NCBI GenBank assembly: GCA_964369225.1
Contig: CAYJER010000016.1
Span: 1-44,667, forward strand
From: SIG603 sp964369225
Lineage (GTDB): Bacteria > Bacillota > Clostridia > Oscillospirales > Acutalibacteraceae
Direction of reading: 5' to 3'
DNA: 44,667 nt
In this document: positions 31,631 through 38,973 of the stretch, one piece after another
Position numbering within the stretch: the first letter of the stretch is position 1
Layout of the letters: every line of letters starts with the position of its first letter
The notes under the pieces: generated by a model
Told to the model about the DNA's origin: nothing
Database searches by the model: none
Seen by the model: only the letters and a program-made list of their open reading frames with translations
Position numbers and translations under genes: made by a program

Positions 31631-32230
31631 TCAAACTAAATCCTCAACCTTATATATATTATAACCCTCGTAATAGTAACTTGTGTCAATGCCTTTCATA
31701 TAAATATTTCTATCAAATATTTTATCTGTTAAGGCTTGCTTTAAAACATGCTTTATCTCTGTGTCTTTTATTGGACTTCTTTGCATTGCTAAAAGATAAT
31801 CTTCTTTATCTACAAGAGACCAGTCAATCATTAACGATAGTTCTTTTTTAAGCATTAAATCAAGCCAAATTCTTGTAGCCCTGCCATTGCCCTCTCTAAA
31901 TGGATGTGCAATATTCATCTCTACATATTTTTCAATTATTTCATCAAAATTAGACTGTGGCATTTTATCTATCTCTTTAAGTGATACTTCAAGATACATA
32001 AGAGGAGCAAAACGGAAGTTACCTTTAGCCATGTTTACAGTTCTAAGTTTACCAGCAAAATAATATATATCAGAGAAAATATACTCATGTATTTTGGCAA
32101 GAGAGCTGAATTTACCAGATTCTAAAGTATCTAAGATATCATATAATTCATATGCCCTTTTTTTGCTTAATTTTTCTTCGATATTTGCTAATTCATAAGC
32201 ATTTGTTAGACCTAATTTATTTTCTAGCAT
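31631..32230 (-). CDS. Fic-domain AMP transferase, class III-like
   Basis: A 199-residue single-domain Fic protein, probably transferring AMP from ATP to a protein hydroxyl. The active motif IAHPFREGNGRATR gives catalytic H109 plus the phosphate-binding EGNGR. Near the C-terminus S184-YYY-E188-G189 fits the (S/T)xxxE(G/N) inhibitory motif that class III Fic proteins carry in a C-terminal helix, so activity is probably autoinhibited. No separate antitoxin (FicA) gene is adjacent, consistent with self-inhibition. It stands 19 bp upstream of cmk on the same strand and may share its transcript. RBS GGAGGAG. Target unknown. Confidence 0.88.
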   Translation of the reverse strand: MLENKLGLTNAYELANIEEKLSKKRAYELYDILDTLESGKFSSLAKIHEYIFSDIYYFAGKLRTVNMAKGNFRFAPLMYLEVSLKEIDKMPQSNFDEIIEKYVEMNIAHPFREGNGRATRIWLDLMLKKELSLMIDWSLVDKEDYLLAMQRSPIKDTEIKHVLKQALTDKIFDRNIYMKGIDTSYYYEGYNIYKVEDLV

Positions 32231-32299
32231 TAACTCCTCCGTTTTAATAATATTAACTTGTAGGGGAAACCTATGTGTTCATCCGAAACTTAAGATTTA

Positions 32300-32380
32300 A
32301 TTGTAGGGGTGACCTGTGGTCGTCCGAGGTTTTAGCACTAATTGCTAGTTTTATGACGACCACAGGTCGCCCCTACAATG
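32300..32380. repeat. Long inverted repeat, GTAGGGGTGACCTGTGG type
   Basis: TTGTAGGGGTGACCTGTGGTCGTC at the left pairs with GACGACCACAGGTCGCCCCTACA at the right (one wobble or mismatch). A fragment of a related unit (GTAGGGGAAACC) lies just before it. Confidence 0.85.
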
Positions 32381-32433
32381 TATTAACAAATTTATTTTTA
32401 TAAAAATAAAAATTTTATTTAAAATTCTTTAAT

Positions 32434-32500
32434 CAAAAAAATCCGCAAGGATTTTCACATTAACTTTTCACTCTTCACTAAGTTAGGGTCGCCCCTAAAA
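32434..32500 (+). repeat. R1 repeat overlapping the 3' end of the flavoprotein gene
   Basis: AAAAAAATCCGCAAGGATTTTC... to CACTAAG, continued by TTAGGGTCGCCCCTAAAA. The same continuation follows the R1 unit at 40.6 kb. The last six codons and the stop codon of the neighbouring minus-strand gene lie within it. Confidence 0.8.
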
Positions 32501-33695
32501 TATTCTCCGCTGCGACAAGGGCTGTAGAGAATGCAATTTGCAGATTAAATCCGCCTGTATAAGCGTCTATATCTAAAACCTCACCTATAAAATACAGTCC
32601 CTCAATTTTTTTAGACTGCATTGTTTTTGGGTTTATCTCTTTTACATTTACTCCACCAGATGTAATTATAGCCTCGTTAAGCGACCTAAAACCGCTTATC
32701 TTAACCTTAAAATGTTTAAGAGAATTAATAAGTACATGCCTTTGCTCACGTGTTATAGAGTGACACTTGGTTTCGGCATCGATTTCACATCTTTTTATTA
32801 TAATAGGAATTAGCTTTTTAGGCAAAAGTTCCGATAAATAATTTTCAAAGTTCTTGTTAGAAAACTCCTTAAAATCTCTTAAAAGCCTGTTATCAAGTTG
32901 TTCAAAACTTAAGGCTTGCTTTATGTCAAGCTCTATGTGGTAGTCTGCTTTTTTACGCATATGTGCAGAGGCACTAAGAACTATAGGTCCTGAAACACCA
33001 AAATGAGTAAAAAGCATTTCGCCAAAATCTTCATATATTTTTTTGTTGTTCTCAAAAAGACTTAGACCACAGTTTTTAAGAGACAAGCCTTGAGCCTCTG
33101 AGCAACTGCTGTCAGATGAACAAAGTGCAACTAAAGAGGGTCTAGGTTCAACAACAGATAAACCTAATTTTTCGGCGAATTTATAGCCGTCTCCAGTGCT
33201 ACCAGTAGCCTTGTAGGAAGCTCCTCCGGTTGCAACAATTACGTTTTTAGCCTTATATATTTTAGAGCCAACTCTTACTCCTGTAACAACTGAATTTTCG
33301 GTAAGAATTTCGGAGACAGCCTCTTTTATGATTTCTGCATGACTAGCATTTTTTGCGAGTGCGTCTGCTACCTCGTTGGCATCGTCAGAAACAGGAAAAA
33401 CTCTGTTACCACGTTCCACTTTAAGCTTTACACCTAAATCTTCAAAATAATTCATTATGAAGCTAGGGTCATAAGAATTTAAGGCTGAATACATAAATCT
33501 GCCGTTTCGTGGAATGTTTGAGATTACGTCTGCCGAACTGCAACTGTTGCAAAGATTGCATCTGCCTTTGCCTGTAATTCTAAGCTTTCTGCCTAGTTTT
33601 TCGTTTTTGTCGAACATCAAGACATTTTTGTCTTTAAGTTCACCAGCACAGATAAGCCCAGCCGCCCCTGCACCGATAATTATTACATCTTTCAT
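32478..33695 (-). CDS. NAD(P)/FAD-dependent oxidoreductase, HI0933/BaiN-like
   Basis: A 405-residue flavoprotein of the HI0933-like family (annotated variously as BaiN/RdsA-type or aminoacetone oxidase). The Rossmann motif VIIIGAGAAGLICAGEL binds FAD at the N-terminus. LGRKLRITGKGRCNLCN is the family signature, VATGGASYKATGSTGDGYKFAEKLG comes mid-protein, and GLYFIGEVLDIDAYTGGFNLQIAFSTA is the C-terminal FAD loop. Substrate uncertain. The last residues (LGATLT) and stop are encoded by an R1-type repeat, so the C-terminus was probably altered by repeat insertion. Promoter TTGCTT-17-TAAAAT at 33773-33745. Confidence 0.9.
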   Translation of the reverse strand: MKDVIIIGAGAAGLICAGELKDKNVLMFDKNEKLGRKLRITGKGRCNLCNSCSSADVISNIPRNGRFMYSALNSYDPSFIMNYFEDLGVKLKVERGNRVFPVSDDANEVADALAKNASHAEIIKEAVSEILTENSVVTGVRVGSKIYKAKNVIVATGGASYKATGSTGDGYKFAEKLGLSVVEPRPSLVALCSSDSSCSEAQGLSLKNCGLSLFENNKKIYEDFGEMLFTHFGVSGPIVLSASAHMRKKADYHIELDIKQALSFEQLDNRLLRDFKEFSNKNFENYLSELLPKKLIPIIIKRCEIDAETKCHSITREQRHVLINSLKHFKVKISGFRSLNEAIITSGGVNVKEINPKTMQSKKIEGLYFIGEVLDIDAYTGGFNLQIAFSTALVAAENILGATLT

Positions 33696-33744
33696 TAAAT
33701 AAGAATTATATAACCTTTCATTTTGTTAGATATATTATATCTAT

Positions 33745-33773
33745 ATTTTATACTATTTTTTGTTTAAAAGCAA
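33745..33773 (-). promoter_or_regulatory. Promoter of the HI0933-like gene
   Basis: Minus strand: TTGCTT (33773-33768), 17 bp, TAAAAT (33750-33745). Confidence 0.55.
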
Positions 33774-33783
33774 GAGTTTTTTA

Positions 33784-33808
33784 ATGTAGGGGACGCCGTC
33801 CCCTACAT
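33784..33808. repeat. Short GTAGGGGACG inverted repeat
   Basis: TGTAGGGGACG-CC-GTCCCCTACA, 11-bp perfect arms, a minimal member of the GTAGGGG family. Confidence 0.8.
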
Positions 33809-33830
33809 TAATTATTCCAACATGATAAAT

Positions 33831-33851
33831 AGGAGGGCGTTAAACCCTCCT
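33831..33851 (-). terminator. nrdD operon terminator
   Basis: AGGAGGG pairs with CCCTCCT across seven bases after the small nrdD-associated gene; the U-tract is weak (ATTTATC). Confidence 0.55.
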
Positions 33852-33859
33852 AAAAATTA

Positions 33860-34024
33860 TTACTTGCTTAATTGATGTTTAACTCTGTCTTGTTCCTCTA
33901 ATCTTTTTGCGTCGTTCCATCTATCTGTTGTTCCAACAAGGTAGCCTGTAATTCTTCTAATTCTCTCGAATTTTTTGCCTTCGCCTATTAATTGTTTTTC
34001 ATCTACTACTTTTCTAGCTGACAT
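33860..34024 (-). CDS. Small protein carrying the glycyl-radical domain of anaerobic RNR
   Basis: A 54-residue protein (MSARKVVDEKQLIGEG..., ending DRVKHQLSK). Its centre, RIRRITGYLVGTTDRWNDAK followed by RLEEQDRVKH, matches the extreme C-terminal segment of complete NrdD proteins, where the Gly of the R-x-x-GYL motif carries the stable radical; here it is G27. The large NrdD gene 13 bp upstream stops after its zinc-ribbon cysteines and lacks this segment. The small gene has its own ATG and AAAGGAGTG site, so this is a split protein rather than a sequencing frameshift. It should act in trans as the radical-bearing part of the reductase. Confidence 0.82.
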   Translation of the reverse strand: MSARKVVDEKQLIGEGKKFERIRRITGYLVGTTDRWNDAKRLEEQDRVKHQLSK

Positions 34025-34037
34025 AAAAATCACTCCT

Positions 34038-36338
34038 TTAATATATTAACGATGTGTAGTCTGGTACGTCGTGGTATTTTTTCTTTAGCTCTTTTAATTT
34101 TTCAACGCTTACGCCTTCGCCGTCGTGTCTTCCGCATCTTGGGCATACATCGTCTATAATTCCGTTGTATCCGCAAACAGGGTCTCTGTCTACTGGGTGA
34201 TTAACCGATCCATAGCCTATTCCAGACTCTTTCATACAGCGGATTATACTCTCAAAAGCTTCTATATTCTTGCTTACGTCTCCGTCAAGCTCTACATAGC
34301 TTATGTGTCCAGCGTTTGTAAATGCGTGAAACGGAGCTTCTTTTTGAATTTTTTCAAATGCGTTTATATCATAATGAACAGGTATATGGAAAGAGTTAGT
34401 GTAATAACCTCTGTCGGTAACACCCTTGATTATGCCGTATTTTTTCTTATCTATATTTACAAATCTTCCTGAAAGACCCTCGCCCGGTGTAGCTAGAAGA
34501 CTCCAGTTAAGTTTAGTTTCTTCTGCCATTACATCAAGTTTGTCTCTCATGTATTTAACTATCTCTATTGCTAGTTTGTAGCTCTCTTCACTCTCGCCGT
34601 GGTGCTTGCCTGTTAAGGCTGTAACTGTTTCTGCTAGACCTATAAATCCTACTGAAAGTGTACCGTGCTTTAAAATCTCTGCAATGGAGTCGTTTTTCTC
34701 AATCTTTTCAGAATCAATCCAAACGCCTTGTCCCATTAGGAACGGATAGTTATAACCTTTTTTTCCACATTGAATTTTAAATCTGTGGAGTAATTGCTCT
34801 TCAATAATCTCAAATTTAGCATCAAGCATCTCATAGAAAGCTTTCATATCTTTCTTAGCTTCAATGCCTATTCTAGGCAAGTTTATAGATGTAAAACTTA
34901 AGTTTCCTCTACCACAGGTAACTTCTCTGTTTTTATCGTGTGAGTTGCCCATAACTCTAGTTCTGCAACCCATATAGGCAACCTCTGTGTTGTAGTCGCC
35001 CTCTTTATAGTATTGTAGATTAAATGGTGCATCTAGGAAACTAAAGTTAGGGAAAAGCCTTTTTGCTGAAACTCTCATTGCTAGCTTAAATAAATCATAG
35101 TTAGGGTCCTCTGGGTTATAATTTAAGCCCTCTTTAACCTTGAATATTTGAATAGGGAAGATAGGTGTCTCGCCGTCTCCTAGACCATCTTCTGTAGATA
35201 AAAGCAAGTTTTTAATAACCATTCTGCCTTGAACGCTTGTGTCTGTTCCGTAGTTTAGTGAGCTAAATGGAACTTGAGCGCCAGCTCTTGAGTTCATGGT
35301 GTTAAGATTGTGTATTAAAGCTTCCATCGCTTGGAAAGTTGCTTTGTCTGTCTCTCTTAATGCTGTGACTTTAGCATATTCGGCTGCTTTTTTTGCAGTT
35401 TCATAGCTGATTTCTTGATATCCGTTTAGTTTTTGGTGTTCAGGAATAAATTTTGCAAAGTCTTCTATAAAATCTTCTGCATCTTGAATTTGTTTCATAG
35501 GTGAAAGGTTTTCTTTAGCGACTGTCACAAGGCTTAAAGAATCTTCATAATTCATGCCCACTACAATTTGCAAATATTGAACTAATGCCTTTCTATGTTC
35601 TTTAACATAGGTTTTGTCTACACCCTTTGACATACAAAAGTCAAAGTTTGGAACGCTTTGTCCGCCGTGCATCTCGTTTTGGTTTGCCTGAATTGCAATA
35701 CATGCTAAAGCTGCATAGCTTCTTATATCATTAGGCTCTCTTAAGTAGCCGTGTCCTGTTGAAAAACCACCGTCAAACAGATTAAGTAAATCAATTTGAC
35801 AGCAGGTCTCTGTCAATGTGTAGAAGTCTTTATCGTGTATATGAATGTCGCCACATGCGTGAGCTTTTGCTACATCTGGTGGCAATACATAGTTATCATA
35901 AAAACATTTTGCACCCTCTGAACCATACTTAAGCATAGTTCCCATGGCTGTGTCTGCATCTATGTTTGCGTTTTCTCTTTTAAAGTCTGTATCTTCTGCT
36001 GGCATAAAAGAAAGATCTTGATAAATTTTAACAAGGTTGCTTTCCATTGTACGCAGTTTGTTGTGTTCTTCACGGTAGATGATATACGCCTTGGCTGTTT
36101 TACCGAAGCCTTGTTTAATTAGTTCTTCTTCAACAACGTCTTGAATTTGTTCAACTGTTGGAATTGATTTTCTTCTTGCAAACCTAGCTATAACCTTTTT
36201 TGTAAGGGTGTCTAGGTCGTCTTCTGTCATTTTCTCTTTAGCTATTCTTATGTTTGCTTTAAATATTGCATTCCTAATTTTTTGTGAATCAAACGGTACT
36301 TTTTCACCGTTTCGCTTAATAATGGTTTCCAATGCCAT
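34038..36338 (-). CDS. nrdD: Anaerobic ribonucleoside-triphosphate reductase, large part (class III)
   Basis: A 766-residue class III RNR reducing NTPs to dNTPs under anoxia with formate as the usual reductant. The N-terminal ATP-cone begins IIKRNGEKVPFDSQKIRNAIFKAN. The barrel carries YTLTETCCQIDLLNLFDGGF, GGQSVPNFDF, AQVPFSSLNYGTDT and YMGCRTRVMGN, including the catalytic cysteines. The C-terminal zinc site is VCGYNGIIDDVCPRCG. The protein ends DVPDYTSLIY without the R-x-x-GYL glycyl-radical loop, which is found in the next small gene. The activase NrdG is not adjacent. It is controlled by an NrdR box and a perfect promoter. RBS GGAGGG. Confidence 0.95.
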   Translation of the reverse strand: MALETIIKRNGEKVPFDSQKIRNAIFKANIRIAKEKMTEDDLDTLTKKVIARFARRKSIPTVEQIQDVVEEELIKQGFGKTAKAYIIYREEHNKLRTMESNLVKIYQDLSFMPAEDTDFKRENANIDADTAMGTMLKYGSEGAKCFYDNYVLPPDVAKAHACGDIHIHDKDFYTLTETCCQIDLLNLFDGGFSTGHGYLREPNDIRSYAALACIAIQANQNEMHGGQSVPNFDFCMSKGVDKTYVKEHRKALVQYLQIVVGMNYEDSLSLVTVAKENLSPMKQIQDAEDFIEDFAKFIPEHQKLNGYQEISYETAKKAAEYAKVTALRETDKATFQAMEALIHNLNTMNSRAGAQVPFSSLNYGTDTSVQGRMVIKNLLLSTEDGLGDGETPIFPIQIFKVKEGLNYNPEDPNYDLFKLAMRVSAKRLFPNFSFLDAPFNLQYYKEGDYNTEVAYMGCRTRVMGNSHDKNREVTCGRGNLSFTSINLPRIGIEAKKDMKAFYEMLDAKFEIIEEQLLHRFKIQCGKKGYNYPFLMGQGVWIDSEKIEKNDSIAEILKHGTLSVGFIGLAETVTALTGKHHGESEESYKLAIEIVKYMRDKLDVMAEETKLNWSLLATPGEGLSGRFVNIDKKKYGIIKGVTDRGYYTNSFHIPVHYDINAFEKIQKEAPFHAFTNAGHISYVELDGDVSKNIEAFESIIRCMKESGIGYGSVNHPVDRDPVCGYNGIIDDVCPRCGRHDGEGVSVEKLKELKKKYHDVPDYTSLIY

Positions 36339-36376
36339 TTTTGTCCCTCCGATGTATTTTTCCTTGTTGTGGGATA

Positions 36377-36430
36377 ATTATATATCAAAAACTAAGATTT
36401 GTCAAGCGGAAAAAACACTAGATATAGTGT
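36377..36430 (-). promoter_or_regulatory. nrdD promoter with NrdR box
   Basis: Minus strand: NrdR box ACACTATATCTAGTGT (36430-36415), then -35 TTGACA (36405-36400), 17 bp, -10 TATAAT (36382-36377), both perfect. A degenerate second box centred on AATATCTATAGG lies 31 bp further upstream, the spacing usual for paired NrdR boxes. NrdR would repress when dATP is high. Confidence 0.88.
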
Positions 36431-36493
36431 TTGAAAAGAAATGTGCCTATAGATATTGAAAATAGGCTCTTTTTAATTAAAAATTAGTCAAAA

Positions 36494-36822
36494 TGTCGAA
36501 TTTCATATTAAAATGTTTAAGTATGTAGAAATGTCTAAAACTATTATTTTGTCAGAAATACACATATTTTGTATTATAATATTAACCGATATCATATTAT
36601 TAATATACAGTTCAAAAGAAAATCATACTAAATATTTTTATATTTGATTTAAGGATACATTAACATTGATTTTAAAAGAAAAATTGATAATATTGACCTT
36701 AAATATTGGAATTATTACTGAAATTGGTTCATTTGTGAAAGGTTTCGACAGATAATTACCCAAATTTTTGTGAGAAAAAATATCACATTTCTATTGTAAT
36801 TAATTGGAATTTATGGTAGAAT
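36494..36822 (+). promoter_or_regulatory. spo0A upstream region: two 0A boxes and a promoter
   Basis: TGTCGAA, the Spo0A box core, occurs on the plus strand at 36494-36500 and on the minus strand at 36750-36744. Degenerate forms (TGTCTAA, TGTCAGA) lie between. A sigma-A-type promoter, TTGTAA (36794-36799)-17-TAGAAT (36817-36822), precedes the gene. Autoregulation by Spo0A is likely. The rest of the 370-bp gap is AT-rich without a gene. Confidence 0.65.
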
Positions 36823-36853
36823 TTATTCACAGATTAGTATTAGGAGGATTTAT

Positions 36854-37621
36854 ATGCAAAAGAATACAAAATTTCTGGTGACGGCCGATGAAGGCGACTG
36901 GGGAGCAGAGGCGTTCAAAAGGGCGACTGAACTTGGTGTGACGATTGTTTACACTAAAAGGAACGGTGCCTTACTAATAGAAAAGATAAAAGAATTGAAA
37001 CCCGATGTGGTGTGTGCAGATTTCTTCATGCCTGGTTTTGATGCTATCGGTGTGATGAATGAGTTGAAGAGCGAGAGTATCAAAATGCCCATATTTGTAG
37101 TAATGACTACATATATGAGTCAAGTTTTAGAAAGAGAAATACTTAATGTAGGTGCTAGTTACATAGCTATAACACCTTTTTCAAAGGTGGCGCTTATAGA
37201 GAAGATGGTTGGTTTAAACTCAGAAGACACAGAATTAACCGAGACTCAAAAACAAGAGCATTCTCAACTTAGAAAACAGGTCACAGAAATATTACATCAA
37301 ATAGGTGTACCAGCTCATATAAAAGGTTATCAGTATCTAAGAGACTCAATAATTTTAGCAACTGAGAACCCAGATATAATAAATGCGGTAACAAAGAAGC
37401 TGTATCCGAGTGTAGCAAAAGAATATAACACCACAAGTTCAAGAGTAGAAAGAGCCATTAGACATGCCATTGAAGTTGCTTGGGATAGGGGCGACATAGA
37501 TGTTTTAAACTCTTACTTTGGCTATACAATACACAACACAAGAGGAAAACCTACAAACAGTGAATTTGTAGCAATGATTTCAGATAAACTTACACTAGAA
37601 AACTCATTGATTAGAGCATAA
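36854..37621 (+). CDS. spo0A: Sporulation master regulator Spo0A, with an atypical receiver domain
   Basis: A 255-residue response regulator. The C-terminal DNA-binding domain is unmistakably Spo0A: HQIGVPAHIKGYQYLRDSI (~148-166) and the recognition region YPSVAKEYNTTSSRVERAIRHAIEVAWDRG, then FGYTIHNTRGKPTNSEFVA. The N-terminal receiver keeps the phospho-acceptor (D56 in PDVVCADFFMP), an acidic pair (D12, E13) and the Thr in VVMTTY, but the usually invariant Lys of the KPF motif is Thr (YIAITPFS). Signal transfer may therefore differ from the model. It is expected to switch cells into sporulation and stationary-phase programmes. Own promoter, 0A boxes upstream, RBS AGGAGG, terminator after the gene. 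Confidence 0.94.
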   Translation: MQKNTKFLVTADEGDWGAEAFKRATELGVTIVYTKRNGALLIEKIKELKPDVVCADFFMPGFDAIGVMNELKSESIKMPIFVVMTTYMSQVLEREILNVGASYIAITPFSKVALIEKMVGLNSEDTELTETQKQEHSQLRKQVTEILHQIGVPAHIKGYQYLRDSIILATENPDIINAVTKKLYPSVAKEYNTTSSRVERAIRHAIEVAWDRGDIDVLNSYFGYTIHNTRGKPTNSEFVAMISDKLTLENSLIRA

Positions 37622-37627
37622 TAAAAA

Positions 37628-37660
37628 CGGGAGGCTTTAAGCCTCCCGAATTTATTTTAT
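37628..37660 (+). terminator. spo0A terminator
   Basis: CGGGAGGC pairs with GCCTCCCG across TTTAA, followed by AATTTATTTTAT. Confidence 0.8.
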
Positions 37661-37680
37661 AATCAACCTTAATGATTATT

Positions 37681-37745
37681 AGTAGTGAAAAGGTAATAGT
37701 GAAGAGTGAAAAGTTGATGTGAAAATCCTTGCGGATTTTTTGATT
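37681..37745 (-). repeat. R1 intergenic repeat (inverted orientation)
   Basis: TAGTGAAAAGG...GTGAAGAGTGAAAAGTTGATG, then GTGAAAATCCTTGCGGATTT, close to consensus. Confidence 0.88.
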
Positions 37746-37797
37746 AAAGACTTTTTAAACAAAAATTTTGTTAATATAAAAATAAATTTGTTTAAAT

Positions 37798-37996
37798 ATT
37801 GTAGGGGGGTCTCCGTGCCTCTTAGGATTTTGAGTTTAAAATTAATTCGTTAAATTTCACAAATCCATGTAGGGGCGGATATTATCCGCCTATGAAACTT
37901 AGGCAAAATCACCAAATTTTTAGGCGGATAATATCCGCCCCTACATGGCTAAATTTGCTAATTAACACGTCTGCACTCAAGACCCTCCCCTACAAA
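37798..37996. repeat. Nested repeat: element A inside a GTAGGGG/GGTCTCC repeat
   Basis: The outer arms resemble the intact repeat at 7538-7619 (GGTCTCCGTGCC on the left, GACCCTCCCCTACA on the right). The interior is replaced by TTAAATTTCACAAATCC, element A (37867-37946) and GGCTAAATTTGCTAA, sequences shared with the 28.0-kb composite. Confidence 0.78.
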
Positions 37997-38108
37997 TAAG
38001 CATTAAGGTGGCTTAAATCTGATATTAATTATAATTATACGATAGGGTAGTTTATAATAGTATTGACAGATTATGCTTTTTTTGCTATAATCTCTTAAAT
38101 ACTACCTA

Positions 38109-38933
38109 TTATTTGCGCAGTGCATATTTTTCTACAGCTTTAGCAAAACCGAAATTGTTGTTGTCGCAAGTTTGGTAGTTAGCGACAATTTTAGCTTCTT
38201 CGGTAGCATTGCCCATGGCTACAGAAAACTTAGCTACTTTTAGCATTTCTATGTCGTTGCCATTGTCGCCTATACTCATCACATTTGATAGGTCAATTTT
38301 AAGGTGATCGCACAAAGCCTTAAGACCTATGCCTTTGTTTGCGTTTATGTGATTGACTTCAAGGTTATTAGGAACAGATGAGGTAACACATAGGCCGTCA
38401 ATATTATCAAGCTCATTTTTTACCAAAGACTTAATTTCTAAAGGCACATAGAAAAAGTTAATTTTTTCTAGCATGTTTTCTTCTTTTTTTAGAAATTCAT
38501 ACATATCATCTACAAAAGTATATTTTTTGGTAAGGAAATATCTTTTTTCTTCAGGCAATGAGTACTTTTTCATCTTGGTTTCTATAGATTCATTTACTGA
38601 ATATGCGGTTCCATTTAAATAGTATTCAGCGTATAGATTATATTTGTCGATGATTTTTTGAATTTTTAATAACTTTTCGGTCTCGATAGATTGTTTATAT
38701 ATGTATTTTTTCTCTTTCATGTCGCAGACTGATCCACCGTTTGAGGCTATTACATATTTAAAGTCGAGACAAGAAAGCTCTGGTGGAAGAAAAGTTTCAA
38801 GTCTTCCTGTTGTTGGAACAGTTATAATTCCCATTTCGTTAGCCTTTATTAAGGCCTTAAGGTTTTCTTTTGGAAGTTTTTTATCGTCGTTTAAAATTGT
38901 TCCATCTAGGTCAAAAGCTATTAATTTTACCAT
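38109..38933 (-). CDS. Cof-type HAD phosphatase
   Basis: A 274-residue Cof/YidA-like member of the haloacid dehalogenase superfamily (type IIB cap), hydrolysing small phosphate esters such as sugar phosphates or FMN-like cofactors. Motif I is LIAFDLDGTILND (D8, D10), motif II has TVPTTGR, and motif III/IV is VMSIGDNGNDIEMLKVA, followed by FSVAMGNATEEAK. The substrate is not predictable. It is divergent from the ECF S component gene with only 40 bp between the starts. RBS AAGGAG. Confidence 0.9.
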   Translation of the reverse strand: MVKLIAFDLDGTILNDDKKLPKENLKALIKANEMGIITVPTTGRLETFLPPELSCLDFKYVIASNGGSVCDMKEKKYIYKQSIETEKLLKIQKIIDKYNLYAEYYLNGTAYSVNESIETKMKKYSLPEEKRYFLTKKYTFVDDMYEFLKKEENMLEKINFFYVPLEIKSLVKNELDNIDGLCVTSSVPNNLEVNHINANKGIGLKALCDHLKIDLSNVMSIGDNGNDIEMLKVAKFSVAMGNATEEAKIVANYQTCDNNNFGFAKAVEKYALRK

Positions 38934-38973
38934 GAATTTTCTCCTTAAATTTAATTCAGAAAGGGTTTATAAA

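Larger units (their letters stand above)
37661..38108. other. Intergenic region with R1 and a nested GTAGGGG repeat
   Basis: No gene is visible. R1 (37681-37745) is followed by a composite in which element A with flanks sits inside a GTAGGGGGGTCTCCGTGCC...GACCCTCCCCTACAA outer repeat (37798-37996). Confidence 0.7.

Noticed and set aside
33860..34038. Frameshifted C-terminus of nrdD
   Set aside because: nrdD ends with a natural stop, and the small frame has its own ATG and a good Shine-Dalgarno sequence, so two genes are more likely than an error.
36854..37621. NasT/ANTAR-type regulator that could act on the amt and gltB leaders
   Set aside because: The C-terminal domain is the Spo0A DNA-binding domain, not ANTAR; no ANTAR gene is in the window.
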